The position numbers were made by a program, and so were the translations under genes. Below the pieces are notes generated by a model. It made no database searches, was not told where the DNA came from, and saw nothing but the letters and a program-made list of their open reading frames with translations. From Rubinisphaera italica (GTDB lineage: Bacteria > Planctomycetota > Planctomycetia > Planctomycetales > Planctomycetaceae): a stretch of DNA of 64,000 bases. The stretch's first letter is position 1. Every line of letters starts with the position of its first letter. Of the stretch, positions 13,714 through 23,359 are shown piece after piece. Location: positions 5,462,001-5,526,000 of the forward strand of contig NZ_SJPG01000001.1 in NCBI RefSeq assembly GCF_007859715.1. Reading direction: 5' to 3'.

Positions 13714-16554
13714 ATGATCAGCGGGCCGGAAATCCTGTATGCACGCCTCGATGCGTCTGCAAAACAGTTGTCTCAACAGCTGTTGACGGCTTCTGCTTCC
13801 ATTCAGCAGGATCAGCTTCACATCGAAGATTCGCTCTCCACCAGTCTCGCAGAGTTTCTGAACCTTGAACAACAACTCCGATCTTCCCTTGAAGACTTAT
13901 TTCAGGAAGTGGGGCTGATTCCCCCCGAAGAGATGAAATCGACTTCCTGGTCGCAATTGAAAAACTTCCTCGTCATACCGACCCAATTGATGTCTGCTCG
14001 TACGGAAGTTGCTCAGTTAAAACAGCATTTGAATTCAGCAACGTCTCGCGAAGGGGACTTTGAACAGATATCAACCCAAGTTGACCAGCTCGAAATTCTC
14101 GTGAACGAGGCATCTCTGCCTTTAAATTCCGAAATCATCGAACTGGCTGGCAAGCGACACCCACTGCAATCCGAAGTGACTGAATATGTCGAGTCTGCCA
14201 GGAAAATCCAGGCTGCAGCTCCAGTCTCCCGGGAACCTTCAACGCCTCTCAGAGATCTCAAATACACGTCCCTGTTCGATTTTGAAAAATCAGAATCTGC
14301 CCCGTTATCTGATTTCAAAGAACAGACAGAACAAATTCCCACTGAGAGTCCAGAGGACGAAGAGATATCGCAGACGGTTTCTCCTCCCGAGTTGATTCCT
14401 CTCACAGATGATGACCTTGGAGATGATTTCATCTTCGACGATATCGAAGAAAATCGTGATGAAAAGCAGATTCTCACCTCGACCGAACTGCACGACCGTA
14501 TCGAACAACAGGAAGAAATCGAACGTACACAAGCCGCCCAAGAACATGAACTCACAAGAGATTCCGTTTTTGATGATTCCGATGATATTTTCTCTGAGGA
14601 ATCCTTGAAAACGACTTCCGAGACGATTCGGGGATCGCGTTCGACAGACATTCAACAGGAAATTCAGGCATCGTTGAATTCGGGGGAAGCGGAGACGGAA
14701 GAAATTCCTGTTTTTCTTTCCCAGGAACAAATTGAAATCGATTATTCCCAGATTTCAGAATCCGCAGACCGAGCAGCCAATGCGCAGAACCGGTTTGATC
14801 GAGCCTCCTATCTCGGACGACTCATCTGGGAATTGATCTCACTCGGAGAATATGCCTGGGCTTATCAGGTTTCTAAATGCCTGTACGCCAATGTGGATAA
14901 GGATTTGACAATCCCTGCGCCACCCCCCTGGTTGATTGCTTTATTGGTAATGGGTGATTCCGTCCGACTGTCCTCGGGTCGCGTTGCCAGAGAATTCAAA
15001 ATGATTGCCGAGCAGTATCGTACAGAGGCTCAGGCAATTGCCTCGGATCCAGAGTCGGCAGACGCATTCTTATTGCGGGCAGCGTTAATTCGCGGAGCCG
15101 TCACAACTGCGGCTCCAGCTGCTTCCGATTTGTTAAGAAGTTATTCGATCGAAACGTCGCAATCTCAACTCTACAATTACTGCAGTCGGGTCGCCTCGTT
15201 TGTGGCGCAGTCGACAGGGTTGAAGCTCGATCAGTATTTCTATCGTCCCGGAGCGGCATCGATTGAAGCGGATGCCCGATCCGTTCGTGCGCGAGTGGTT
15301 GCCTGGAGACCAAAAGCATTCAACGAAATACTCCCTTATCAAGTCGCTACGCCTTTGTTTTCGCATGCTTACTGGTGTGTACAATCTCCGACCGCTTCCC
15401 GTAAACCGGAAGTCATTGAAGAATGGCGAACGCGACAAGCCCTGCAGGCACATATTTCAAGGATGCTGCAGTCGATACTCGATAACAAGCTCAATCAGAG
15501 CTCAACTGTCGAGTCGGAAATACGTCGACTTTCACACAGTGTACTCTTAGTGGACGGGCAGACGCACGCTATCCTTTCCGATCATGAAACGATCGTGATT
15601 GAAGGACGTGAGCTCTATAATCATGTCCAGGAAGCGATCGAATTTGCATCACACTGGCTGGTATTGGCTGGTTCCTACCCGGGGATGGAAAGTGTACTCG
15701 TTCCTCAGGAAGTGAATGAATTACGCGATGAAATCGATCGTCGACAGCAATCCGTGTTTCTGGAAATGAAAAAACTTGAGAAAACTTATGGCATGCATGC
15801 TCATCGTTCAGCATTAACGGCTTGCCGACGCAGTATGGATCGAATCAGCCAGTTATTTCATCCGATGGAAGAGCCACGGATTGCCGAACAGGACCCACTT
15901 TGCCTGTTGAATGCGGTGTTATTAAAAATTCCTGGCATAACATTGGAAGACGACTGGCAATGCAAAGTCTCATCCTCCACGCTCGAACACCAGATACTGC
16001 TCACACTCAAACAGGGGCGCATTTCCTGGGAAGATGCTTTCGAGCAGCAGTTAAAGATAGGTTCCTATCGAGCAGCTCGCTCGCTACTGAAAATCGATGC
16101 CTGGACTGCCCGGCAGCGGCAATGGATGACGTCGCAACTTGAAGAACGTCGGCACGACAATGCAGAATCGCTCATTGCACTGGCCAGTCAGGTGAAAGGA
16201 AAAATCCTCGAATCTCGACAACTCGATGTCATCAATGTGATGGAATCGGCTCGTTTAATTAAACAAATCGAATCTGTCGAGGAACGGATCCCTTCAGAAT
16301 ATCAACTCGATCATTTGAGAAATGAACTGAATCAACTCTGGCAGTTAATGGAAAGCCGCCGGGAGACCGAGTTGCGAAAGATGAAAGACAAAATGACCCG
16401 GCTGCAAAAGAATTTGCCAGCTGCAGATTCCGAGGAATCAGAGCAGGAAAATGCACTGCTGTTCGAGGATGCGGATATGTACAAACCTGAGCTTCCAAAA
16501 GAGCCGGAGAAAAAATCTGGAGAAGAACCGGACGACTGGGCAATTGATGTCTGA
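13714..16554 (+). CDS. Large hypothetical protein, acidic linker plus helical C-terminal region
   Basis: A 946-residue cytoplasmic protein (no signal peptide) with GGAAGG 7 bases before the ATG. Three parts are visible: an N-terminal ~170 residues of helical, heptad-rich sequence; a long acidic, disordered stretch (about 185-345) with runs such as LTDDDLGDDFIFDDIEENRD; and a C-terminal ~600-residue helical region with repeat-like pairs, including SYLGRLIWELISLGEYAWAY-like and ISWEDAFEQQLKIGSYRAAR segments. A second coiled coil follows near 850-900, and the protein ends in another acidic tail. I do not recognise a family or catalytic motif. The alpha-solenoid impression and its TPR-protein neighbour suggest a scaffold or regulatory role; this is inference. 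Confidence 0.65.
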   Translation: MISGPEILYARLDASAKQLSQQLLTASASIQQDQLHIEDSLSTSLAEFLNLEQQLRSSLEDLFQEVGLIPPEEMKSTSWSQLKNFLVIPTQLMSARTEVAQLKQHLNSATSREGDFEQISTQVDQLEILVNEASLPLNSEIIELAGKRHPLQSEVTEYVESARKIQAAAPVSREPSTPLRDLKYTSLFDFEKSESAPLSDFKEQTEQIPTESPEDEEISQTVSPPELIPLTDDDLGDDFIFDDIEENRDEKQILTSTELHDRIEQQEEIERTQAAQEHELTRDSVFDDSDDIFSEESLKTTSETIRGSRSTDIQQEIQASLNSGEAETEEIPVFLSQEQIEIDYSQISESADRAANAQNRFDRASYLGRLIWELISLGEYAWAYQVSKCLYANVDKDLTIPAPPPWLIALLVMGDSVRLSSGRVAREFKMIAEQYRTEAQAIASDPESADAFLLRAALIRGAVTTAAPAASDLLRSYSIETSQSQLYNYCSRVASFVAQSTGLKLDQYFYRPGAASIEADARSVRARVVAWRPKAFNEILPYQVATPLFSHAYWCVQSPTASRKPEVIEEWRTRQALQAHISRMLQSILDNKLNQSSTVESEIRRLSHSVLLVDGQTHAILSDHETIVIEGRELYNHVQEAIEFASHWLVLAGSYPGMESVLVPQEVNELRDEIDRRQQSVFLEMKKLEKTYGMHAHRSALTACRRSMDRISQLFHPMEEPRIAEQDPLCLLNAVLLKIPGITLEDDWQCKVSSSTLEHQILLTLKQGRISWEDAFEQQLKIGSYRAARSLLKIDAWTARQRQWMTSQLEERRHDNAESLIALASQVKGKILESRQLDVINVMESARLIKQIESVEERIPSEYQLDHLRNELNQLWQLMESRRETELRKMKDKMTRLQKNLPAADSEESEQENALLFEDADMYKPELPKEPEKKSGEEPDDWAIDV

Positions 16555-16613
16555 TAATCCTGTTAAGTAATCTTAGGCAAATAACAAATATGTCCTGACG
16601 AATTTGCTCAGGC

Positions 16614-18794
16614 ATGAGCAGGTTCCTATTATTTTCTTGTGTCCTGTATCAAAAATGTCCACAATATGAGCACACGAACCTCCATAAGAGGTTATGTTAT
16701 GACTCGCCCGAGTACGGGATTCACAAGTGGGGCCACGCTTGTCGAACAAGGTTCACAGTTTCAATTGGATTGGGCTTACCTGATTCAATTGGCTCGAAAT
16801 CAAAATCTGACATTCTCACTTTTCTAACTGATCGTAATCCATTGGATGCTAACCAATCGAATTTGAACAAACTTCAGCAGGGGCCATTGTCACGACAGGT
16901 CCAACTGCTACTTGAAAAACGTAAGTTCGACCAGGCCCGCGAAACTTGCCAGAGTTTTCTCGTCCAGTCTTCAAAATCCGATGTCGAGAAAGTTCTGCCC
17001 CGGCTCGAAGCGATCAGCAATCTGATACTGATCGCGACCCAAACCAAACAGGAGGTCAGTCTCGACTGGGCAATGGGAACATTAAAAACGGAAGTCGATT
17101 CCCTGCTGCAAAACCACAGCAAAGCCCCGATTCGTGAAGAATATTGTCGTCAACTGATATTATTGAGTGAAAACCTGGGACGTTCACGTTTATGGCCGGC
17201 CGTCAAGTCGATCAGCCGACTGCTTACACGAAACCTGATTGAGGACACTCCGTCTTCTCAAGGGTTGCGAATTCGTGCATTGAATAATCTGGGCTCTGCT
17301 CTGCTTGCGGAAAATCGAATTGAAGATGCTGCCCATGTCTGGCAATGCGCAATCAACGATTATGACACCAAGACTCCAAACAACAATCCTGCGCCAATCT
17401 CGACATTGCATAACAATCTGGCGGAATTACGTCGTTTGCAATGCCGAATGCTCGAAGCCCGATATCATCACCGTCGAGCTCTGGAACTGCGTCGGATGTG
17501 CTTTGCAAATACCGATCAACTGATTCGGCAATCACAATATAATCTGTCTCAGATTTTGATTGAATGCCTTGAATACACCCATGCAGCCGAGCAGATTGAT
17601 GATTACCTGAATTCCTTTGCAGAAGACTCGCAAGGCTCGGTTGAGTATCTGAGGGGAAAAGTTTTTCAGTGCCGTCTCCTCATGGATCAAGGGCAATATC
17701 ACTCTGCAGATGCTCAAATTAATCATCTGGCTCGTGACCTGAATGGGAATACAACAATCCCCGGCCGTTTAAAAGTTGAGCTCCATTTACATCGACTTGA
17801 AATTGCGATTCTGCTGGGGAAAGACAATGTCATCAACAGCGAAATGAAGCGTCTCCCCGAGATGCTTGCAGAATTCGAGCTGACAGGCAGTATTTACGAT
17901 GGACGGTTTCGATATCTGCTCGGTCGCACGCCAACAACGATCGATTTATCTCCCCTGGATAATAATCGAGAAGTCCACTTGCAGGCTGCAATGCAGATTC
18001 TGCATAAGCGACTCGTCCGCAACCATCCGCTGGTTGCAAATACCATTTTCACTCTGGCGGACCATTTTCAACAAACTCACCGTGGGCAACGGGGCGTTCA
18101 ATCCGCTAATGGGGCGTTGGAGTTATACATCCAGACGTTTTCTGAAGGATCATTACCAGTTGCCTATGCGATGACCCGACAGGCGAAAGTCGTTTGTGCC
18201 CAGAAACATTTTAAAATGACGCGCAAGCTCATTCGCAATGCGCTGAACATTACTCGGGAATACGTTTCTGTTCCTTCCTTAACATTACTCGAATGCTACG
18301 ATTTGTTATCTCAAGCTTACGAAGGTCTGGGTAAAGATCGACTGGCTTCTTATTTTGCCGCAGCCGCTGCTCGTCAAATTCAGCAAACGCTGGAATTCCC
18401 GGCGGCGATGGAAGATTTCTATGTCGATCGCGCCTTGCAACTGGCCGAAGACATCGGTCACGATCCCCGTACGATTGCGTTACTGAATCGACGGATTGTA
18501 TTAATCGGCGAACAGCATCACGCAGACCATCCATTCGTTGCCGAAGCGATGGAAAAGTTGGGACGGATCTACGCTCGGCAAAATAATTACTCCGAGGCCG
18601 CTCGGTGCCTGTCTAAAGCGCTGCCAATTCGCTGCTCTGAACTCGGCGAAGAATCCCCAGTTGCAGTGGAACTGATGCAACTCACAGCAGATGTCTGCCG
18701 GGAAGCTGGTCAGGTTGATCATGCCGAGGAACTCGAAGGCCAAATTCAACAACTCTCCGACAAAGCCTCACACGTGCTCAGCGATTTGCTGTAG
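16614..18794 (+). CDS. TPR-repeat protein (start uncertain)
   Basis: Up to 726 residues in the longest frame. From about residue 85 the protein is a tetratricopeptide-type alpha solenoid: GPLSRQVQLLLEKRKFDQAR, LNNLGSALLAENRIEDAAHV, STLHNNLAELRRLQCRMLEA, and near the end MEKLGRIYARQNNYSEAARC. This is the Kinesin-light-chain-like TPR style. The first ~75 residues do not look like coding sequence, and the ATG at 16614 lacks a good ribosome-binding site. A TTG at 16842 is an in-frame alternative giving about 650 residues. An overlapping frame, 16699-16827, has a better AAGAGG site and ends just before the TPR part, so a frameshift or a coupled leader is possible. Last gene of the unknown four-gene set. 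Confidence 0.68.
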   Translation: MSRFLLFSCVLYQKCPQYEHTNLHKRLCYDSPEYGIHKWGHACRTRFTVSIGLGLPDSIGSKSKSDILTFLTDRNPLDANQSNLNKLQQGPLSRQVQLLLEKRKFDQARETCQSFLVQSSKSDVEKVLPRLEAISNLILIATQTKQEVSLDWAMGTLKTEVDSLLQNHSKAPIREEYCRQLILLSENLGRSRLWPAVKSISRLLTRNLIEDTPSSQGLRIRALNNLGSALLAENRIEDAAHVWQCAINDYDTKTPNNNPAPISTLHNNLAELRRLQCRMLEARYHHRRALELRRMCFANTDQLIRQSQYNLSQILIECLEYTHAAEQIDDYLNSFAEDSQGSVEYLRGKVFQCRLLMDQGQYHSADAQINHLARDLNGNTTIPGRLKVELHLHRLEIAILLGKDNVINSEMKRLPEMLAEFELTGSIYDGRFRYLLGRTPTTIDLSPLDNNREVHLQAAMQILHKRLVRNHPLVANTIFTLADHFQQTHRGQRGVQSANGALELYIQTFSEGSLPVAYAMTRQAKVVCAQKHFKMTRKLIRNALNITREYVSVPSLTLLECYDLLSQAYEGLGKDRLASYFAAAAARQIQQTLEFPAAMEDFYVDRALQLAEDIGHDPRTIALLNRRIVLIGEQHHADHPFVAEAMEKLGRIYARQNNYSEAARCLSKALPIRCSELGEESPVAVELMQLTADVCREAGQVDHAEELEGQIQQLSDKASHVLSDLL

Positions 18795-18814
18795 AGCGAT
18801 TTGCAAGAGTTGTA

Positions 18815-18872
18815 GATCAGGCAGGCTTGTCTGACCTGCGAATTAACAAACACGAAGCGCAAGCGAGTGAGT
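18815..18872. repeat. Dispersed short repeats
   Basis: Contains the imperfect palindrome CAGGCAGGCTTGTCTGACCTG and one arm (CACGAAGCGCAAGCGAGTG, 18851-18869) of the palindrome family that is complete at 46099-46169. Confidence 0.55.
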
Positions 18873-18905
18873 GAGTCCCTCAAGCGACTTGACGCGATTG
18901 AAAAA

Positions 18906-19928
18906 TCAAACCGACACTAAAGTCTCCGCAGCGAATTCGGGATAAATCGGATTCACATAACTCCCTTGACCTAATTCCCAGCCTGCAATTCCCGAAAGGC
19001 GAGGGTAGATTTCCCAATGCCAGCAAAAACCGCTGGAGGAATCGTCGGCGAATGGAGCCGTATGCAGGATGTAATTGAATTCAGTGGCTCCGATCGATTT
19101 CTGCAAACGAACGAGAGTCTGTTTCATCAGATGAGCCGCTTCGCGGACCTCATGATCTGTCGCTAAATGAAAATGGGGTTGCGGTTGAAGTGGCAGCAAA
19201 TGCACCTCGAATGCAAATCGGCTTGCATACGGACAAAACACAGAGAAGGCATCTGTCTGCAACACGATCCGGGTTCCGAGCTGAATCTCCTGCTTGATCA
19301 ACTCCTGAAAATAAGAGCATCCCATGTGCAATTGATAGCGACGGGAATACTCCACTTCAGTTGAAACCATCGGTGGCACAAACGAGGTCGCCATCAATTG
19401 CGAGTGGACATGAGGCTGAGAAGCCCCCGCTGCACGTCCCTGGTTTTTAAAAATTGTAACATGAGCATACCGTTGCTCGTTTGCAATCACTTTGAGCCGT
19501 GCCCGATAGCTGAGAAATATCCGCAGGAACTGATCGTCACTCAAATCACAAACATTTGCAACGGGGTGAGGCGACTCGACAATCACTTCATGGCAGCCTG
19601 TCGCTTCATTCCGAGTCCTCAATTCTTCGTCAATGAGTTCCCCTGCTGGCGCAGAGAGTACAGGATATTTATTGGGAATGATGCGAACATGCCAACCGGG
19701 TGTATTGGGTTTTGTGTCGGGCTGACGATCGGCGTAACTCTCGCGAGTCGTCAAATACTCATTGTGTTCTGCAAACGGATTGGAATCTGGAATCGATTGA
19801 GCCGTTGGCGAAAGGATCGAATTCGGTCGCTTTGCTCGCGGCGGGGCGAAAATCACGGGCCACCCGTGGATCGGATCGTAGCGAACTTCATGATGTTCGG
19901 CTGATGGAGTTGAGACGTCCTCAGTCAT
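18906..19928 (-). CDS. galT: Galactose-1-phosphate uridylyltransferase
   Basis: A 340-residue HIT-superfamily nucleotidyltransferase that exchanges UMP between UDP-glucose and galactose-1-phosphate in the Leloir pathway. Visible motifs: RYDPIHGWPVIFAPPRAKRP at the N-terminus; HVRIIPNKYPVL; GCHEVIVESPHP; and the catalytic segment AGASQPHVHSQLMA, where H175 of H173-x-H175-x-Q177 is the expected nucleophile. In the second half, HLLPLQPQPHFH and SGFCWHWEIYPRLS follow the usual pattern. Length matches bacterial GalT. The start at 19928 gives the natural RYDP N-terminus. No galK or galE is adjacent. Confidence 0.93.
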   Translation of the reverse strand: MTEDVSTPSAEHHEVRYDPIHGWPVIFAPPRAKRPNSILSPTAQSIPDSNPFAEHNEYLTTRESYADRQPDTKPNTPGWHVRIIPNKYPVLSAPAGELIDEELRTRNEATGCHEVIVESPHPVANVCDLSDDQFLRIFLSYRARLKVIANEQRYAHVTIFKNQGRAAGASQPHVHSQLMATSFVPPMVSTEVEYSRRYQLHMGCSYFQELIKQEIQLGTRIVLQTDAFSVFCPYASRFAFEVHLLPLQPQPHFHLATDHEVREAAHLMKQTLVRLQKSIGATEFNYILHTAPFADDSSSGFCWHWEIYPRLSGIAGWELGQGSYVNPIYPEFAAETLVSV

Positions 19929-20030
19929 TACTTACCTGTAAACTCAATTCGATGCAAAGTCAGCGTCCGGCAGGAGAACAGCCTCGTAAATTAAACGCTT
20001 GATAAAACGTATTGAAAACAAATCAGTCGG

Positions 20031-20113
20031 GGTGGCGAGGGCGCTCCGCTTTAGTGGAAGCCCCATAATCTTCAACGATTCGGGGTCTTCTCTTCGAGAG
20101 CGCCCCCGCCACC
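20031..20113. repeat. GC-rich cruciform palindrome, copy A
   Basis: Left arm begins GGTGGCGAGGGCGCTCCGCT and right arm ends CGAGAGCGCCCCCGCCACC. The two outer arms pair, and each contains its own small hairpin (TCCGCTTTAGTGGA; CTCTTCGAGAG), so the folded form is branched. Related copies lie at 44462, 53671 and 57615. It separates galT from the small gene upstream of it. Confidence 0.75.
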
Positions 20114-20208
20114 TTCGTTAAAGGACTTTCGAAATTAATTCAATTCCTATTCCGGTTAGACGTTTTCCGATTGTGAACGTCCATCCGACTGCACATAGCA
20201 CAAAAATG

Positions 20209-20409
20209 CTAATTGGCTTCAAAGAAGCGGCTGGAAGAGCCACCTTCTTTTGAAATATTGATCCGAACCTGTTTCGCACACTTCGGACACCAGCCAACAT
20301 AGGCATCCTTCACCGCATTAATGCGAGCATAAATATAGACATTACAACATTTCATGTGGATCCCGAGTGTCGCTGGACCGGTATCCTGTTTTTGCGGTGG
20401 ATTGGACAT
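20209..20409 (-). CDS. Small Cys-rich, possibly zinc-binding protein
   Basis: A 66-residue protein with two cysteine pairs, CC (residues 21-22) and CPKC (41-44), spaced like a small zinc ribbon: GIHMKCCNVYIYARINAVKD then YVGWCPKCAKQVRINI. The N-terminus is polar and there is no signal peptide. Compact, composition-wise normal and with Cys pairs in a coherent layout, it looks like a real gene. Function unknown; a nucleic-acid or protein-binding zinc ribbon is the simplest inference. It lies upstream of galT on the same strand, but separated from it by a palindromic repeat. Confidence 0.6.
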   Translation of the reverse strand: MSNPPQKQDTGPATLGIHMKCCNVYIYARINAVKDAYVGWCPKCAKQVRINISKEGGSSSRFFEAN

Positions 20410-20973
20410 GATCGTTTCTGACAGAGTGTGAAGAAATTAGCAGGAAATAAAGTCATTCCCGCTCAGCCATTTTCCATCTTTATATTTTAGCCGAGAGAAA
20501 ACGACTGAGAGAATAGCATTCTCATGACCCTCCGGCTTCTCTGCCCAAATCGGTTCCTCTTGCAGCTCACACTTGTTTTCTGCTTGATTCCCTGCACTTT
20601 TCAGGAATCGATTCTCGTCAAAATTGCCGTTGTCGATATTACAATCGACTGCTCATTAATCCTTCAGATGTCAAACTGGATAAACCTGGCGAATGCTGCC
20701 TGATATTCCGGTTGTGCCGCACTTGCCGATCCAAACGGTTGGAATGCTTATCCGGCTCCGCTTCGATGTGTATCTCGGTTCCGGTGAGTGACGATAGTAG
20801 CAGGGAGCGAAATTGTAACGGTCGTGCTGATTGTCACAAATCTACTGACGGCTGTGCTTGACTGGCTCAAGAGGAATGTGAGAACTGCAGAGAAATTAAT
20901 GTCTCTCGTTCATCGGAATTCCATTCGCAATAAATTGAACAAACGATAAGTGTGACTTTTCGGAGAACCGGTT
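20410..20973. other. Intergenic region without recognised feature
   Basis: About 560 bp between divergent genes. No ORF with coding character, RNA fold or repeat family was seen. It probably contains the promoter of the proline-rich exported protein. Confidence 0.4.
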
Positions 20974-22776
20974 ATGTCTGCAATCAAGAAGATCATGTCC
21001 AGCGGAGCCACTGCGAGCCTGGTTCTTTCCTTTTTATTACCCGTCCCGAATTCCTTCAATGCACTCTCTTGTGCAGAAGCTGGAGTCAGGCCAAAATTCA
21101 GTAAGCCGTGGCTTTCAAATAAACCGTACAACGATTCGAACGAGAAGGTCAAATCGTATCCGCTGCCGGATTTCAACGATCCTGATTCTCAACCGATTCC
21201 GTCAAACGAGCCTTACTCGGCTCCAGCCGAACAAACGCGTCCGGCGACTCCGCCTTCCAGCGTGATGCAGGAGTTGAATCATCTTTACGAAAAAGATGGT
21301 AAGAAAGCTCCCGATTTAAGCCCTTACGCATTTGAGACCAAGCGAACCGAAACGGCTCGAACCGAAGCACCGATTTCGTCGCAGAAGATCCCCACAAAGC
21401 CACCTTCGATGTTCTCGCGATTTATCTCCAAATTGACGGGGAAATCAAGTAGTCAGAACAGGAATGATCCTGCGAGTTATCCAGAATTTTCCCGCGAGAA
21501 CGCGGCTAAGCTGGGCATCAAACTTGAAGAGCCGCAGTATGTTGATTCCAGAAATGCCACCGCGATCGAAGAGGTCACCGTATCTAACGACTTACTGCTC
21601 CCACCGCCACCGGTTTCTGATGTCGCGCCGGCTCCAGCCGTTGTGAGCATTCCGAAAACTGCTCCAGTGAAAACTGCGAAATCTCCTGCACCGGCACCGG
21701 CTCAGGCGACTACAACAGCTCAAATCGATTTGTTACCTCCGTTGCCACCACCAATGCCGGGTAAAGTTTCAACCCCAGCTGAAGCCGTGGCCTCAAAGAA
21801 TACGGTTTCCGATCTGGATTTGCTCTTACCACCACTTCCAGGCTCGGTCAATATTCCGGCAATGACAGCCAGTCCAGAAACAGAGAAGCCCATATTGGTT
21901 CAGACTCCGTCTTTAAACGAAGTTGACGAGTCGGCTCCACAGCAATTGCAAGTTCCAGCTCCGAAAGCTCTCGATCCCCAAGTCGTTGAAACGGAAGTCA
22001 TGGAGCCAACTCCGCAACAAACGGCTCGCGTTGAGCCGATGCCATTGCCGGTGGAAAAGCCCGTTGAAGTAGCCGTAGAAACCCCGGTTCGTGAAGAGCC
22101 CCAGGTTCTCGAATCGACTGAAATCGCTCAGGTTCCAGAATTGCCCGAACAACCTCCTTTAAAAGGAGAAATGAAGTCGAATCTGCCTTTGGCACCATCA
22201 GCCTCCCTCGTGGAACGGAAAGTCGACTTGCCCGGTCGAGTGACTGTTTCCGATGAAGGGTGGCGAAGTCGCGATGGACAACCGCAGCGTCCTGTGATTG
22301 CTGCAGTGCCTGAAGTCCCTGCAGAAACCACTGTGTCCGTAGAACCAAACCAGCTGACGATTCCCGACTCTGCTCGTCCTGCTCAAATTTCTACGGCTGC
22401 AGCCGAACCCCGCTCACCACAGGAGAAGTATCAACTGATCGCTTCCCGTGGCGATGCAACCGGCTTCAAAGGATTCTGTCCGGTTGTCCTTCGCGACACC
22501 CTCGAACTGGTCGACGCCAACCCCGTCTTCCGCACCGAGTACGAAGACCAACTCTACTACTTCTCGAGTGAAGACGCATTGCAGAAATTCGAAGCGAATC
22601 CTCTGCAGTATGTCCCCGCTCACGGAGGCGTCGACATCGTCCAGTTCATCGAACACGGCCTCGAACAACCCGGCCGCCTCGACTTCGCCGTCTGGTACCA
22701 GGAAAGACTCTTCCTCTTCTCCAGCCAGTCAACACTGGAAATCTTTAGAGCCGACCCAGAACGATTTGTGGATTGA
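20974..22776 (+). CDS. Exported proline-rich protein with C-terminal YHS-like domains
   Basis: A 600-residue protein. A signal peptide-like N-terminus (SSGATASLVLSFLLPVPNSF) is followed by ~450 residues of low-complexity Pro/Ala/Glu/Val-rich sequence with repeated LLPPLPP-type blocks, likely extended and disordered. The last ~115 residues fold differently: GFCPVVLRDTLELVDANPVF, LYYFSSEDALQKFEANPLQY, then WYQERLFLFSSQSTLEIF and RADPERFV. That repeats the YHS pattern (GFCPV...F.s...l..F...P..Y) twice; YHS domains are small metal-linked or protein-interaction modules. Only one Cys remains, in the first copy. An intrinsic terminator follows at 22800. Role unknown; a cell-envelope linker with a terminal module is inferred. 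Confidence 0.75.
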   Translation: MSAIKKIMSSGATASLVLSFLLPVPNSFNALSCAEAGVRPKFSKPWLSNKPYNDSNEKVKSYPLPDFNDPDSQPIPSNEPYSAPAEQTRPATPPSSVMQELNHLYEKDGKKAPDLSPYAFETKRTETARTEAPISSQKIPTKPPSMFSRFISKLTGKSSSQNRNDPASYPEFSRENAAKLGIKLEEPQYVDSRNATAIEEVTVSNDLLLPPPPVSDVAPAPAVVSIPKTAPVKTAKSPAPAPAQATTTAQIDLLPPLPPPMPGKVSTPAEAVASKNTVSDLDLLLPPLPGSVNIPAMTASPETEKPILVQTPSLNEVDESAPQQLQVPAPKALDPQVVETEVMEPTPQQTARVEPMPLPVEKPVEVAVETPVREEPQVLESTEIAQVPELPEQPPLKGEMKSNLPLAPSASLVERKVDLPGRVTVSDEGWRSRDGQPQRPVIAAVPEVPAETTVSVEPNQLTIPDSARPAQISTAAAEPRSPQEKYQLIASRGDATGFKGFCPVVLRDTLELVDANPVFRTEYEDQLYYFSSEDALQKFEANPLQYVPAHGGVDIVQFIEHGLEQPGRLDFAVWYQERLFLFSSQSTLEIFRADPERFVD

Positions 22777-22799
22777 TGGGATGACAAGTTGATAAGACA

Positions 22800-22831
22800 A
22801 AAAAAGCCACTCCGAAAGGGGTGGCTTTTTT
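22800..22831. terminator. Intrinsic terminator
   Basis: Stem AAAAAAGCCACTCC / GGGGTGGCTTTTTT with a GAAA tetraloop and one G-U pair, located 23 bp after the stop of the proline-rich protein gene. Confidence 0.88.
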
Positions 22832-22863
22832 ATTTGGTGCTGTCTATTCCCTAAGCGGGTGCC

Positions 22864-22885
22864 ATGCTCACACTTGTGTGAGCAT
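22864..22885. repeat. Perfect 22-bp palindrome
   Basis: ATGCTCACAC, TT, GTGTGAGCAT: ten-base perfect arms. It marks the left edge of the AT-rich accessory region. No gene is seen between here and 23359. Confidence 0.6.
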
Positions 22886-23359
22886 GCATTGTGAGTAGGA
22901 ATTCAGTTGGTAACCCGATCATTTTGTTAGCTTGGTCTAGGAGGCAGGGGTTGAACGAATTGAGCCCCAAGTTTCGATTAATGTACTTGGAGTTTTACTG
23001 CGACAGGCCCCATGCATCCGTTAAAAATATAGTTTATTCAGAGACTAACGCTCGAAAACTCCATCATTTGGCCACGTGACATTCCTCTCGTGACAATTTA
23101 CAATTAAATACACATGAAGTGCGTATTGAGAGATGTTTTTTTCTATTATTAAACATTTGTCAAAACTGGTCGGGTTAACCTGCTATTATTAATTCCCTCC
23201 ATTGTAATAAAATTACATGGGAATCTCAGAATTTAACAGCATTCCATTTGGCATGACAAATGGAATGCTGAAATTTATTTTCATTGTGTTTTATATTTAA
23301 TATGATGGATCCAAATTTACTGGGACCCTCTCAACAACATTTTTGATGAAAATAGATAT
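22886..23359. other. AT-rich region upstream of the TIR gene
   Basis: About 470 bp, markedly richer in A and T than the flanking chromosome. It contains TTGGCATGACAAATGGAATG-like inverted pieces (GCATTCCATTTG / CAAATGGAATGC, about 23240-23263) but no supported gene. It likely holds the promoter of the interrupted TIR gene. Confidence 0.45.

Noticed and set aside
14892..14900. TGTGGATAA, a DnaA-box-like nonamer
   Set aside because: Single copy inside the 946-residue gene. No cluster of boxes or AT-rich unwinding element near the DnaA-like gene, so no origin is claimed.
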